A stretch of DNA of 64,000 nucleotides from Yersinia proxima (GTDB lineage Bacteria > Pseudomonadota > Gammaproteobacteria > Enterobacterales > Enterobacteriaceae). Below are positions 11,318 to 19,132 of the stretch, piece after piece. The notes under the pieces were generated by a model, which had not been told where the DNA came from, did not search any database, and saw nothing but the letters and a program-made list of their open reading frames with translations. Every line of letters begins with the position of its first letter. Position 1 is the first letter of the stretch. The position numbers and the translations under genes were made by a program. The stretch is taken from contig NZ_CABHYG010000016.1 of assembly GCF_902170785.1 (NCBI RefSeq), positions 431,617 to 495,616 on the forward strand. Reading direction: 5' to 3'.

Positions 11318-12774
11318 CTGCCTCTTCGTTGAATTGGTTTAATCGGTGCGGGGAGTTTTTTCTCTTTGGGCTTTTTAATATCGCGCATCTGCTTAGCAAA
11401 GCGGCGCATCATGTATGCATACCGAACAGCATCAAGGACGTCATCGTTGGTCTTTGCTATCTGTCCGTTTTCATTGCGGTGATACATGCGGAATTCTTCG
11501 AAGAAATCAGAACATGTGCTAAATACTTTTAGTTTCCCATCAAGCATTAAATCACGTATTTTCTGAATTCCGGGTTCGACTCTATTATCCCCATCGGGCC
11601 ACGTTGCATGAGATGGGAGCATCTTGAAACCTTCATCAGCATACTGAACCTTCAGCTGCTGACCGCCACCTTTCTCATGCTGATTTCCGTCATGAGGCCA
11701 AGCTACTGGAATATTCTGAGCCCAAGGCTTAACTATTCTCCAAGCCTCATCGGCTTTCTTCCCTCTCGCCTTCCATACATGAGATATGTAGATAGTTTCA
11801 GTATCCCTGTCCTCCCAAAGCTGTATGTGTGCCTGTGGGTGATCCCAGCCAAAGTCCTGACCGTTGATTACAAAAAAGTGGTCTGGACACTCAAATGGAG
11901 GACAGGTAATGGAATCATCAGACATTTCATAAATTCGCCCATGTCCAAGCATAGGAATACCTTTAGTACGCATATCTCGCTGATGTGACGGATATGACGC
12001 AAGTAAGTCAGCTTTAACTTTCTCATTAAGATGAGGCGCATCATCCCAACCTACATTCATACAGACTTGAGCGCTTGAAGGTGTGTCCATGAATTGAATG
12101 ACAAGTTCTGTGCGCCCATTTTCTGGCGTAAACGTTAGTATTCCTCGCCCACCACGCCCCTTATCGCCGGTAGCTGTACGGGTTAATACTTGTGGGTAAA
12201 TATTAGGATCTTTAGGTTCCTCATCGACGTGAAACCAGTCAACGCTATCCCCCATCAATGCATGTTGGCCCTGAGAATATGACCAGAACTGAATCTTAGA
12301 TAAATCGCCTGACTTGTGCTTGATGTAAACCGATCGAATGGCGTTGGGAGTCCCAGCCATTGGCTCAACACCAACAATAAGATTACCGGGTATTAAGCCG
12401 CCTTCCCATCCGTTATCTGTTTTTCTGCCAATCAGCGGCGTTTGTAGTAAATCTCGACACTTCTCACCGGAGTATCCAAGCACCCAGATAAGCGGGGCAT
12501 GGTCAAACCTGTAACCTTCCCAGCCGTCTGGGTAGTCGCCCATGGCATGAATAGCATCGATATATGTTGCGGTATCTGTCTTGCCAACTCGGTTAGCTGC
12601 AATTAGTGCGACTTGAGAGTATTCAGCAGTGTTGGCTATAAACTTCCGTTGCCATGCGTATCGAGTTGAGTAGTAATTTCGATACCTATAAACTTCTGAT
12701 CGTCTGTTTTTCTCTTCAATTAACCGTATTAACTCAAGCTTCTGCTCCCGAGTCATTGATGAGAGCTTTTCCAT
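11314..12774 (-). CDS. terminase large subunit, P22 gp2-like
   Basis: 486 residues. The ATPase centre shows a Walker A-like AANRVGKT at residues 59 to 66 and a Walker B-like VDWFHVDEE further on; the C-terminal half carries acidic residues typical of an RNase H-fold nuclease ([12 protein letters not shown], and [10 protein letters not shown] near the end). It pumps DNA into the procapsid by headful packaging. The 41-base overlap with the small subunit and ATGA coupling to the portal fit the P22 layout. Confidence 0.9.
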   Translation of the reverse strand: MEKLSSMTREQKLELIRLIEEKNRRSEVYRYRNYYSTRYAWQRKFIANTAEYSQVALIAANRVGKTDTATYIDAIHAMGDYPDGWEGYRFDHAPLIWVLGYSGEKCRDLLQTPLIGRKTDNGWEGGLIPGNLIVGVEPMAGTPNAIRSVYIKHKSGDLSKIQFWSYSQGQHALMGDSVDWFHVDEEPKDPNIYPQVLTRTATGDKGRGGRGILTFTPENGRTELVIQFMDTPSSAQVCMNVGWDDAPHLNEKVKADLLASYPSHQRDMRTKGIPMLGHGRIYEMSDDSITCPPFECPDHFFVINGQDFGWDHPQAHIQLWEDRDTETIYISHVWKARGKKADEAWRIVKPWAQNIPVAWPHDGNQHEKGGGQQLKVQYADEGFKMLPSHATWPDGDNRVEPGIQKIRDLMLDGKLKVFSTCSDFFEEFRMYHRNENGQIAKTNDDVLDAVRYAYMMRRFAKQMRDIKKPKEKKLPAPIKPIQRRGR

Positions 12775-13234
12775 TTGTCAGCTCCCTGATGCGCCGGTCA
12801 AGTTCTTCGTCAGTTTTATCAACGATTGTCTGACTGACTTCTTTCTTGTCCGCCAAACCCAGATCGCGCGCAATAATATTTGCATTAAGCAAGTCAGCGG
12901 CTGCCCCAGCAAACTTCTGAGAATAAATAACAGATTCCACTTGTGTGACGACCCCTAAAAAATCTTTATTTGCTCGATAGTTCCGCCATGTATCATCACT
13001 AACATCAAGAAATAGGCATAGCCCGGCAAGAGTCATAGCTCGCATCTTTGCAATTTTTTCTTGCGTAACCTCGCCCTGATATGCGAACGCTTTCATCTCC
13101 CATAATGGGTTAGCTTCCACCCATTCGAAATATTCACAACAGGCCGCCCAGAGAGCATCAGCCGATTCAAACTTCGGGTTGCGCCCATGACTACTGCGGG
13201 CCTCCCAGAATCGGTTACCCTTTGGTGCTGCCAT
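12734..13234 (-). CDS. terminase small subunit, P22 gp3-like
   Basis: 166 residues (P22 gp3 has 162). The N-terminus [20 protein letters not shown] and the [17 protein letters not shown] segment are typical of this DNA-recognition subunit, which selects the pac site and recruits the large subunit. In P22 the pac site lies within gene 3, so a pac site inside this gene is likely but was not located. First gene of the packaging block on this strand. Confidence 0.88.
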   Translation of the reverse strand: MAAPKGNRFWEARSSHGRNPKFESADALWAACCEYFEWVEANPLWEMKAFAYQGEVTQEKIAKMRAMTLAGLCLFLDVSDDTWRNYRANKDFLGVVTQVESVIYSQKFAGAAADLLNANIIARDLGLADKKEVSQTIVDKTDEELDRRIRELTNGKALINDSGAEA

Positions 13235-13292
13235 CTCTCTATCCTCGTTAACTCATTATCCAGCCCACTCAGCGAATAGGCTGTGTAATTGG

Positions 13293-13895
13293 TTATGCAG
13301 TAACACCTGAAGCCTTCACAGCAGCCAGCAATGCGTTGTACTTAGCCGATAACGTGGCGAAGTCGTTCTTGATGGCAGTGATAGCTGCGTTAGTAGATGT
13401 CAGTGATGCGGCCGTGGCGTCAGTTGTTGCCGCGGTAGCGGCCGGAACTGCTGCTACAGTGTTACCGCCTGATGTGCCACCAGATGAGTCAGTGATGGCA
13501 ACAATAGCTGTTTGCTGCAGTACGCCACCGCGATCGGTTGATGTCGGTACCTTGTTACCGGCCATTGCTGTAGTTACGGTTGTGCCAATCACTGGTGCAA
13601 ACGTAGAAGGCTTTCCGGTGATGTCTGCCCAGGCCGCCCCGGTGCCATTTTTGGTGTACACTGCTTCAAACGCTGACTTGCTCATGTAGAACATCGGGCC
13701 ACCGGTACGACTCACTAGGTAACCTGTAGCCACCGGCCGGTATTGCTGCATGAAATCGTCGGTAACAGTCACTACCGGGAAGCTGTTCGTTGGTTTGATT
13801 TCACCGTAACCGGTATCCAACTGCTTAACCGAGGTGATATCAATGGCATTAACAATCTCATTGTTGCCCGTATAAGCTGGCCAGTTGTTATTCAT
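13293..13895 (-). CDS. phage protein with fibre-like segment, possible head decoration or fibre
   Basis: 200 residues from the ATG at 13895, which has GAGGT just upstream; a longer in-frame reading adds 16 unconvincing residues. The middle reads NGTGAAWADITGKPSTFAPV, a module recurrent in phage fibre and head-fibre proteins. The C-terminal third is an Ala/Thr-rich region followed by an amphipathic helix that could form a coiled coil. It sits between lysis genes and terminase. A surface-exposed decoration or fibre role is inferred. Confidence 0.6.
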   Translation of the reverse strand: MNNNWPAYTGNNEIVNAIDITSVKQLDTGYGEIKPTNSFPVVTVTDDFMQQYRPVATGYLVSRTGGPMFYMSKSAFEAVYTKNGTGAAWADITGKPSTFAPVIGTTVTTAMAGNKVPTSTDRGGVLQQTAIVAITDSSGGTSGGNTVAAVPAATAATTDATAASLTSTNAAITAIKNDFATLSAKYNALLAAVKASGVTA

Positions 13896-13912
13896 GATTA
13901 CCTCAATTGAAT

Positions 13913-14146
13913 TTAGTCGAATAGTGATAGCGCCTCTTGGCACTCTTTGATTGCTTTCTCTGTTCTGGATACAAGACCAGATTCATTAGCAGCGAGTGCG
14001 TATTGGTCTTTGAATAACTCTTGCTTAAGCGGGTCGTCGTTGATGAAGTCGATAGCTTTCTGTGCCGCTGCGGTATCTTTCATTACCAAGCGGAGAATTT
14101 CTAATCGACTGGTTTGTATTTGGGTAAGTCCGGTTTGTTCAGACAT
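13913..14146 (-). CDS. small phage protein of unknown function
   Basis: 77 residues, mostly helical and acidic (LEILRLVMKDTAAAQKAIDF, ending EKAIKECQEALSLFD). It is 17 bases upstream of the fibre-like gene, in the same direction. No motif recognised. Confidence 0.6.
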   Translation of the reverse strand: MSEQTGLTQIQTSRLEILRLVMKDTAAAQKAIDFINDDPLKQELFKDQYALAANESGLVSRTEKAIKECQEALSLFD

Positions 14147-14180
14147 GATTGTCTCCGTTTGGTGGCGTGATTGCAGCCAA

Positions 14181-14205
14181 TAAAAAAGGCCGCCTAAGCG
14201 ACCTT
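14181..14205 (-). terminator. intrinsic terminator inside late operon
   Basis: On the minus strand AAGGTCGC, loop TTA and GGCGGCCTT form an eight-pair stem followed directly by six T. A near-identical hairpin occurs at 16505-16526. Confidence 0.7.
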
Positions 14206-14212
14206 GAGGTTG

Positions 14213-14434
14213 TTAATTGCAGTAAGGACACGGCTTAGAATTAGCTAGAAGCCACATCATTCCTGCCCCGCTAGGTATAGAAAATCCATCAAGGCCAATA
14301 ATTCCAAGAGAACCACACATGTCACATGCTACAGCTTTTCTTTGAGCCTTAGGGGTAGCCGTTGAATTTAACTTAGAAACTCCATTCAACTGAGTAGATA
14401 AAGCCGCATTGATAAGTTGATTTATCACTTTCAT
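14213..14434 (-). CDS. small zinc-ribbon-like phage protein
   Basis: 73 residues from the ATG at 14434, preceded by AAGGTGG; an in-frame TTG 24 bases upstream is less likely. Two Cys pairs, CDMC in the middle and CPYC at the end, suggest a single zinc site. It lies between the Rz1 gene and an intrinsic terminator, in the late direction. Function unknown. Confidence 0.55.
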   Translation of the reverse strand: MKVINQLINAALSTQLNGVSKLNSTATPKAQRKAVACDMCGSLGIIGLDGFSIPSGAGMMWLLANSKPCPYCN

Positions 14435-14586
14435 TTCCACCTTGTCTTCACATGCCAAAACATTATCACAGGCACTCGTAAATGCCTGCTGTAATGTCAG
14501 CTATTCTTTGTTCGCGGCTGTGCCACTCCTCTCGGCGTTGCTACACCACTTACGGCTTACCCGTCAGCAAGATGTGGATCACCTCT

Positions 14587-14859
14587 TTAGGGCTGCACAA
14601 TCTGGTTATCACCTTGTCGGGTTGATTCTATTTTCCGAATGCTTGCCTTATCTGCGTTGCACTGCTCTATCACTGTCAACAAGGTGTCATTCAGCAATAG
14701 GCTGTTACCCCAAGTTAATATCTCGGGTATCTCTGGAGGGATGCAGTCAGAAAGTAAGCTTGCTGGTATCGGTACCTGTGGCACCTGAACGTATTTGATT
14801 TGCGTGCTTCCGCAGGAGGTCAGCAGCGGTAGCAGGAACAGGCCGAACAGCACACTCAT
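14587..14859 (-). CDS. Rz1: outer membrane spanin lipoprotein Rz1
   Basis: 90 residues. It starts inside the Rz gene in another frame and extends beyond its end, the usual nested spanin layout. A lipoprotein signal, LFLLPLLTSC, places the lipidated Cys near residue 16, followed by a Pro-rich VQVPQVPIPAS stretch typical of Rz1. With Rz it bridges the periplasm and fuses the two membranes at the end of lysis. Start chosen at the ATG giving a compact signal peptide. Confidence 0.85.
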   Translation of the reverse strand: MSVLFGLFLLPLLTSCGSTQIKYVQVPQVPIPASLLSDCIPPEIPEILTWGNSLLLNDTLLTVIEQCNADKASIRKIESTRQGDNQIVQP

Positions 14860-15136
14860 CCCCCGCAATGTCTTTTTTAATCGCAGCAGCTCGCACCTCA
14901 CCATTATTGCTAATGCGGTTTTTTTCATGCTCGTTGGCCTTGGCGATATCGTTGAACAGACGAACTGTCGTGGTGTAATTTCCTAGCGTGAATTGAGCTT
15001 CATTCCTTTCACCGGTTACCGTGGTGATGGTTTTATCCTTCTCAACAGATTGCCCGTAGTAGTGAAAAGCTAACCAGGCCAATCCAGTGAAGATGGCTAT
15101 CAGGACAGCGGCGAGCATTGCCGTTACACGATTCAT
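14747..15136 (-). CDS. Rz: inner membrane spanin Rz
   Basis: 129 residues. One N-terminal membrane segment (MLAAVLIAIFTGLAWLAFHY) is followed by a periplasmic helical domain with coiled-coil character. It begins in an ATGA overlap with the endolysin stop and contains the start of Rz1. Type II membrane anchor, partner of Rz1 in the spanin complex. Confidence 0.88.
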   Translation of the reverse strand: MNRVTAMLAAVLIAIFTGLAWLAFHYYGQSVEKDKTITTVTGERNEAQFTLGNYTTTVRLFNDIAKANEHEKNRISNNGEVRAAAIKKDIAGDECAVRPVPATAADLLRKHANQIRSGATGTDTSKLTF

Positions 15137-15522
15137 GCGGGATATTCTTTATGTGGTAGCTGGAAGTGAGGCCCATCTTTCAGTGTCTTCCAATCACCAC
15201 CCCACTCAATAGGAACGCCAACTTCTTTGGCGGCCTGTTTGAATGCGGCAGATATTTGCTCGTAGTATTTCCATTCCCATGATCCGCTTGCGGTTGGGTA
15301 AGCAAACACATCGATAGCGTGACCGGTAATATGTCGGCTATTCATGGTTTGGCTGGCACCATTGGCTACCAGTTCTTTTTGTCGGGCAACAGTTCGAAGC
15401 CCCTCAGTTACACCAAAATCAACAGGTGATAACTCCAGAGCGCGGCGAACTACTTTCACTAATGCCGGGTTAACGCCTTTCAAGTTGTTTTCACTGCGCT
15501 GACTAAATTTATTGGTTTGCAT
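15133..15522 (-). CDS. endolysin, L-alanyl-D-glutamate peptidase (M15, VanY/T5 type)
   Basis: 129 residues from the ATG at 15522. The zinc site is visible: SRHITGHAID gives His64 and Asp71, and DGPHFQ gives His119. The enzyme cuts the L-Ala-D-Glu bond of the murein stem peptide. There is no signal peptide, so it depends on the holin encoded just upstream, whose gene it overlaps by 14 bases. P22 itself uses a lysozyme, so the lysis gene here is from another lineage. Confidence 0.9.
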   Translation of the reverse strand: MQTNKFSQRSENNLKGVNPALVKVVRRALELSPVDFGVTEGLRTVARQKELVANGASQTMNSRHITGHAIDVFAYPTASGSWEWKYYEQISAAFKQAAKEVGVPIEWGGDWKTLKDGPHFQLPHKEYPA

Positions 15523-15841
15523 TGCCCGCCCCTGTCTTGTTGCCAACGATGCGCTTAAGCACCGAACCGATATAGTCAGTTCCGAGGTAGCCGATAAATA
15601 CACTCGATACCATTGCCCAGCCTTGGTCGATACTGAGCAATACAAAGATGTCTTTCAGGAACCAGGCAATGATTGAACACATCGCAGCATCGAGCATTCG
15701 CTGCGTTCGGCCGCCACCTGCGTACCATCCACGCAGCAAAGCCATAATCGCAGCAACCAAGGCGCTTAATAGCTCACCCCTGTGTTCTGCAATCCATAGT
15801 CCTATCACCGTCCATACATCCGGGGAGTTGTGCATTTTCAT
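15509..15841 (-). CDS. phage holin, lambdoid phage_holin_3 type
   Basis: 110 residues from the ATG at 15841, with GGAGG six bases upstream; a second ATG two codons later could give a dual start. Hydrophobic segments lie near residues 25-40, 55-75 and 80-95, and the motifs LRGWYAGGGRTQRMLDAAMC and IGYLGTDYIGSVLKR are typical of this family. It forms the inner membrane lesions that release the endolysin. First gene of the lysis cassette. Confidence 0.85.
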   Translation of the reverse strand: MKMHNSPDVWTVIGLWIAEHRGELLSALVAAIMALLRGWYAGGGRTQRMLDAAMCSIIAWFLKDIFVLLSIDQGWAMVSSVFIGYLGTDYIGSVLKRIVGNKTGAGNANQ

Positions 15842-15979
15842 ATCCTGCCTCCCCATTGGGGAAATTAACCCCGGCGTATGTCGGGTTCATATGCTGTTGT
15901 GTAGGGAATAGCCCTGCCGCCGTGATCCATTCAGACACGGAGTTTGTTTGAGGGTTATTGGCGCTGGCGGCGGGCTAAA

Positions 15980-16303
15980 TTATTTAAGCGAGGCTTTACG
16001 CTTCAACATCTGCGCAATGCTCATGTCTTGGAACAAAATTTCAATCTCAAGCTTTTCAGCTAAAGCATATTCAGCCCGAGCACCTGCGCTTGATTGCCAA
16101 CCATCCAGCATGTAAATAGCATCGGCGCGTTGTAGCATTGCCATGCAAATGCACATGTAGTCAGGTTGAGATAATCCGTCAGGGAGAATTGCTGGGTTCA
16201 ATGGGATGTGACCAGATGCCGATATCTCTTTGGCTACCGCATTGAATGCAGAGCGATTGAAATTAGGCAAGCCAGTCATGGGGCCAGCGATATAAGTTTT
16301 CAT
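15980..16303 (-). CDS. DUF4406-type protein (nucleoside deoxyribosyltransferase-like fold)
   Basis: 107 residues from the ATG at 16303. The opening MKTYIAGPMTGLPNFNRSAF and the later ADAIYMLDGWQSSAGARAEY are typical of DUF4406, related to nucleoside 2-deoxyribosyltransferases; Asp/Glu residues of that fold are present (LDGW, ARAEYALA). It is common in lambdoid phages and may act on nucleotide derivatives. Specific activity unknown. 138 bases without a gene separate it from the holin. Confidence 0.75.
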   Translation of the reverse strand: MKTYIAGPMTGLPNFNRSAFNAVAKEISASGHIPLNPAILPDGLSQPDYMCICMAMLQRADAIYMLDGWQSSAGARAEYALAEKLEIEILFQDMSIAQMLKRKASLK

Positions 16304-16443
16304 TGTTCTGGCTCCGGAAATAAAAAAGGCCACGCAATAGCGCAGCCCAAGATTGGCAACCATTCAGAGGAATGGCTCGATATGGTTATCCGTGATGATT
16401 TCATAACGGATAATAAAATTGATAACGGATTAGCACATTCGGC

Positions 16444-16487
16444 TGGGTACTGTTTCACAACGATTGGATTAACCAATCCAGTACCCA
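16444..16487. other. large inverted repeat with internal second stem
   Basis: TGGGTACTG at 16444-16452 pairs with CAGTACCCA at 16479-16487, and GATTGG at 16462-16467 pairs with CCAATC at 16473-16478 directly inside. This makes a 15-pair stem with one nine-base bulge. There is no T tract on either side, so it is not a simple terminator. It lies in the 212 bases between the DUF4406 gene and the 74-residue gene. Confidence 0.8.
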
Positions 16488-16504
16488 TGCGAATGTAGAA
16501 AGCA

Positions 16505-16526
16505 AAAAGGCCGCCTTAGCGACCTT
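16505..16526 (-). terminator. intrinsic terminator overlapping the end of the 74-residue gene
   Basis: On the minus strand AAGGTCGC and GGCGGCCTT pair around a short loop, followed by five T. The TAA stop of the gene lies in the loop. Nearly the same sequence recurs at 14181-14205. Confidence 0.65.
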
Positions 16527-16740
16527 GATAGTGATATTCGTACTGCCACTTTTGAGGCGATAACCAAACCTTCTCTAGCTTGTAGATAAGTACGTCGACT
16601 GTCGCCTTTGGGTTTACATCCCTTTCCACCGGCGCGGTTAAAGGTTCAAGCTTAGGATGCATATTTATGTATGGCATCGGATGGCTTCCCACAGTGACCA
16701 ATTCACCGTCGTACTGACCGCCTACAATCATTATCTCCAT
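16516..16740 (-). CDS. small phage protein of unknown function
   Basis: 74 residues from the ATG at 16740, preceded by GAGG; a TTG six bases upstream is also open. It starts MEIMIVGGQYDGELVTVG and ends KWQYEYHYQGR, a mainly beta pattern with many aromatics. Similar short proteins sit before lysis genes in other lambdoid phages. Function unknown. Confidence 0.65.
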   Translation of the reverse strand: MEIMIVGGQYDGELVTVGSHPMPYINMHPKLEPLTAPVERDVNPKATVDVLIYKLEKVWLSPQKWQYEYHYQGR

Positions 16741-16827
16741 ATACAACCTCGTCTAGTTTCTCGTCATGGTTCGCTATGGCAGGCAGTGACGATACCGCTT
16801 TTCGATTGGCCTATCTAGCCATAGCTA

Positions 16828-16858
16828 ACAAAAAAGCCCCGGCGATTAACCGAGGCTT
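16828..16858 (-). terminator. late-operon terminator, likely tR-prime equivalent
   Basis: On the minus strand AAGCC-CGG type arms pair around a seven-base loop (one mismatch) and are followed by six T. It lies just downstream of the Q-like gene and upstream of all late genes. This is where lambdoid phages place the terminator that Q lets polymerase read through. A clear late promoter in the 110 bases before it was not identified. Confidence 0.65.
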
Positions 16859-16971
16859 CTTTGTTTTGGTGACTTAACTACACCACCGCTCTTCGCCTTT
16901 GACGTCCGAGCATAGCTACTTTTGCACAGTTCGGCGTCGCGTTCAAGAGATTTCGTGAAAATATTTTCTAT

Positions 16972-17589
16972 TTATGCTGCCATCTGTAGTTTTTCATTCT
17001 CCATTTCTATCTGCATCGCAGCAAAAAGTAAGTCTTCTGCTGCATTTTCTGCCCACCTAACTCTCCGGCGTGATGATTCCAACTCCATGCCCGTTAGCTC
17101 TGTTAGCTTCTCAGAGATAACTTGCGGTACTTTGCAATCAAGATAATGTCTAATTACTACTTCACGCAGGGGGCTGCGAGTTGATAATGTTTTATTAATT
17201 ATCTTTTCTACAAATTCAGCGTCATCTTGTTCTTTGGCGAGAGAGATGGCGCTGGATCCTGAACTGTTTGGCAGAAATATTTCTTTAACCTTTCGGATTA
17301 AATCATTACCCATATAGCCTTGGTTAAGTAGGTTTGTGAAAATTACCTTTATCCGCTCACCCTGCTCTGAATTCCACTCATTGCACCACATCATTCTTCC
17401 TATAATGTTTCCAGCGCTACTGGTTGGCCCCTCCTTTCCACGATACTTTGCCCCCCAGTTCATGAGCATGTATCTAGTCCATGTCTGCTGGAGAGGTGTT
17501 ATTTTCTTGGCACCTTTGGCCCACACACGCCTTAGTTGAGTTTTGCGCTCGAATCCAGCCAGCTCAATTAACTTTTTATCGTCACTCAT
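16972..17589 (-). CDS. DUF1133 family protein, probable late antiterminator (Q position)
   Basis: 205 residues. The segment LQQTWTRYMLMNWGAKYRGKEGP with nearby RMMW is characteristic of DUF1133, which replaces the classic Q gene in many enterobacterial lambdoid phages. The C-terminal third, ending in a basic RRRVRWAENAAEDLLF helix, looks DNA-binding. It is the last gene of the rightward early operon, ATGA-coupled to ninH, with a terminator 110 bases downstream, as expected for Q. The antitermination role is inferred. Confidence 0.7.
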   Translation of the reverse strand: MSDDKKLIELAGFERKTQLRRVWAKGAKKITPLQQTWTRYMLMNWGAKYRGKEGPTSSAGNIIGRMMWCNEWNSEQGERIKVIFTNLLNQGYMGNDLIRKVKEIFLPNSSGSSAISLAKEQDDAEFVEKIINKTLSTRSPLREVVIRHYLDCKVPQVISEKLTELTGMELESSRRRVRWAENAAEDLLFAAMQIEMENEKLQMAA

Positions 17590-17777
17590 ACCGACCTCTT
17601 CCTGCCAGTTGTCCCAACCATCAGCCGACCATTAACAATGGCGTGGTGCTCACCCTTTGAGTCATTGGCATGCTTCTTTACCGTTGAGCGCTGAGTATTT
17701 AGCTGGGCCGCCACAGTTGATTGGTTGCCATAAGCGGCGATAAGTAACTCTGGAATGGTTTTGATATCTGCGTTCAC
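17586..17777 (-). CDS. ninH: NinH-like DNA-binding protein
   Basis: 63 residues. KTIPELLIAAYGNQSTVAAQ followed by LNTQRSTVKKHANDSKGEHHAI matches lambda NinH (YGNQTEVARRL...RGTVRKYVDDK), a small Fis-like helix-turn-helix protein. It starts with GTG, overlapping the ninG stop as GTGA, and its stop overlaps the next ATG. Confidence 0.85.
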   Translation of the reverse strand: MNADIKTIPELLIAAYGNQSTVAAQLNTQRSTVKKHANDSKGEHHAIVNGRLMVGTTGRKRSV

Positions 17778-18367
17778 GCTGCCTCCTGAAGTTTTTTAAG
17801 CTCACGTAATTTCGCTCTGTACAGCGCTCTGATGCCGTCGAGTTCTTCGCGGGTGTATCGGTGAGGGGTGTTGTTGTTTTCGAGCGCCTCAACGCGCTGA
17901 GTGCCGATTTTCTTTACAAGATTGATGCGGTACGGCGTGATATTTCCTGATTGATGGGTATTACATGCACTGCATTGTTTATTTATATTGTCCTCGTCGT
18001 AACGAATCTGTGATGCCTTGGCTATCGTTCTGAAGTGCCCTGCATGCCATTCATATGCTTGATATGTGCCGCAGCTAATACACGGTTCGTCAACGTCACG
18101 ACCTTTGGTGATATAGTCGTTAATCGCTCGCTGCGTCATGTCCTCCCAGTGCTTAATCGGCTTCAACTTAGCCTTGCGCTCTCGCCATGCCTTTCTGTCC
18201 TCCAATGCCTTATCAGCCGCTTTCTTTTCAGATTGCTGCTTTTGGTAGAGGTAGGCACAGTGACCACAGCAGACTATTTGGAGGGAGTTTCGAGGGGTGA
18301 ACTTGGTGGGGCAGACTTTGCACTTCTTTTGCTTGGGTGGTTTATTCTTTGGCTTGCCGGTTATCAT
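17774..18367 (-). CDS. ninG: NinG (Rap) recombination protein
   Basis: 197 residues from the ATG at 18367 (GGAGG eight bases upstream). CKVCPTKFTPRNSLQIVCCG forms an N-terminal zinc site. The core PCISCGTYQAYEWHAGHFRT, then NINKQCSACNTHQSGN, is the NinG signature with an HNH-like arrangement. Lambda NinG/Rap is a structure-specific endonuclease that boosts phage recombination. Confidence 0.92.
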   Translation of the reverse strand: MITGKPKNKPPKQKKCKVCPTKFTPRNSLQIVCCGHCAYLYQKQQSEKKAADKALEDRKAWRERKAKLKPIKHWEDMTQRAINDYITKGRDVDEPCISCGTYQAYEWHAGHFRTIAKASQIRYDEDNINKQCSACNTHQSGNITPYRINLVKKIGTQRVEALENNNTPHRYTREELDGIRALYRAKLRELKKLQEAA

Positions 18368-18476
18368 CGACTTCCTCCTTCGCTGCTTTATCAATGCATT
18401 TCTGATGAGCGTAGGTTTCACCCTTGTTAAGCATCAGGAAGCAGAAGATACATATTGATTGGGGGAGTTCAGGCAT
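18342..18476 (-). CDS. 44-residue Cys-rich phage protein
   Basis: Reads MPELPQSICIFCFLMLNKGE, then TYAHQKCIDKAAKEEVDDNR and a short end. The ATG overlaps the ninX stop by eight bases and the end overlaps ninG, consistent with the coupled nin operon. CIFC and HQKC could form one zinc site, as in other tiny Nin proteins. No family recognised; the case for coding is context plus composition. Confidence 0.5.
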   Translation of the reverse strand: MPELPQSICIFCFLMLNKGETYAHQKCIDKAAKEEVDDNRQAKE

Positions 18477-18795
18477 GGCTGCTTCCCCTCTCTTTCATCA
18501 TCAGGAATACAATCATTGCCAGCCGTAGCGGACTCTCTGGATGATTGCGCCAGTCGCTATGTTTATTTTCACGCCAATCACTGGCAGTCCATGAGATGCC
18601 GTCATAATCAATGCCAATACCATGCTCGAGCATTATGGGATATGCGTCGGTGGGGTTTTTACATGGGTCAAATCTGCGTCCGTTGGCGTTGCGGATTACC
18701 ATATCGAATACAGGCTCGGTATTCGTCGCTTCGCCGGTTAACTCTCCGACAGCCTTGTTAATCTCAAAATTACTCATTGCTGAATAGTCTTTCAT
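18469..18795 (-). CDS. ninX: NinX-like protein (DUF2591)
   Basis: 108 residues from the ATG at 18795, preceded by AAGGAG. The start MKDYSAMSNFEINKAVGELTG and the end LRLAMIVFLMMKERG match the phage DUF2591 family that includes P22 NinX. Its start overlaps the ninE stop (ATGA). Role unknown. Confidence 0.8.
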   Translation of the reverse strand: MKDYSAMSNFEINKAVGELTGEATNTEPVFDMVIRNANGRRFDPCKNPTDAYPIMLEHGIGIDYDGISWTASDWRENKHSDWRNHPESPLRLAMIVFLMMKERGSSHA

Positions 18796-18959
18796 CGCGT
18801 TCTCCTTACTCTGTCGAATTTTGCGCGCAGCAATACGCATATGTGGTCATATGTGGGTATTTCGCTGGCGGTGATTGGGGGTTTAGGCTTGGTTCGAGAG
18901 GTCTTGCGGAATATCAGGTTATCTAGTGCTATCTGTGTAGGGCTACACTGTCGTTTCAT
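18792..18959 (-). CDS. ninE: NinE-like small protein
   Basis: 55 residues: MKRQCSPTQIALDNLIFRKT, then SRTKPKPPITASEIPTYDH and a basic end. The basic, Pro-rich centre and the SEIPTYDH segment resemble NinE proteins of P22-like phages. ATGA overlaps tie it to both neighbours. Function unknown. Confidence 0.65.
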   Translation of the reverse strand: MKRQCSPTQIALDNLIFRKTSRTKPKPPITASEIPTYDHICVLLRAKFDRVRRTR

Positions 18960-19132
18960 TCATGCCGCCTTCCTGATTTATACAGGAAAATCCAATAGGG
19001 CCATGTAAGTCCCATGCATATAGCCATTGCATATCCAGAGAAGGTTTCTTCACGACCGTAAATGTCATGAGCCCATTCAGATACAACGCCAGCCATCCAG
19101 AAATAAGCTGCGACTAATATCAGAGTAATCAT
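18956..19132 (-). CDS. small membrane protein in the nin region
   Basis: 58 residues. MITLILVAAYFWMAGVVSEW forms one hydrophobic segment and MAICMGLTWPYWIFLY a second, with a basic C-terminus. ATGA overlaps with ninB upstream and ninE downstream make it part of the chain. No homologue recognised. Confidence 0.6.
   Translation of the reverse strand: MITLILVAAYFWMAGVVSEWAHDIYGREETFSGYAMAICMGLTWPYWIFLYKSGRRHE

Noticed and set aside
11608..11988. 126-codon plus-strand frame opposite the large terminase
   Set aside because: Lies fully antisense to conserved terminase motifs; no ribosome site.
13336..13689. 117-codon plus-strand frame opposite the fibre-like gene
   Set aside because: Val/Ala-rich complement of the Ala/Thr-rich coding region; the minus-strand gene has the start site and module.
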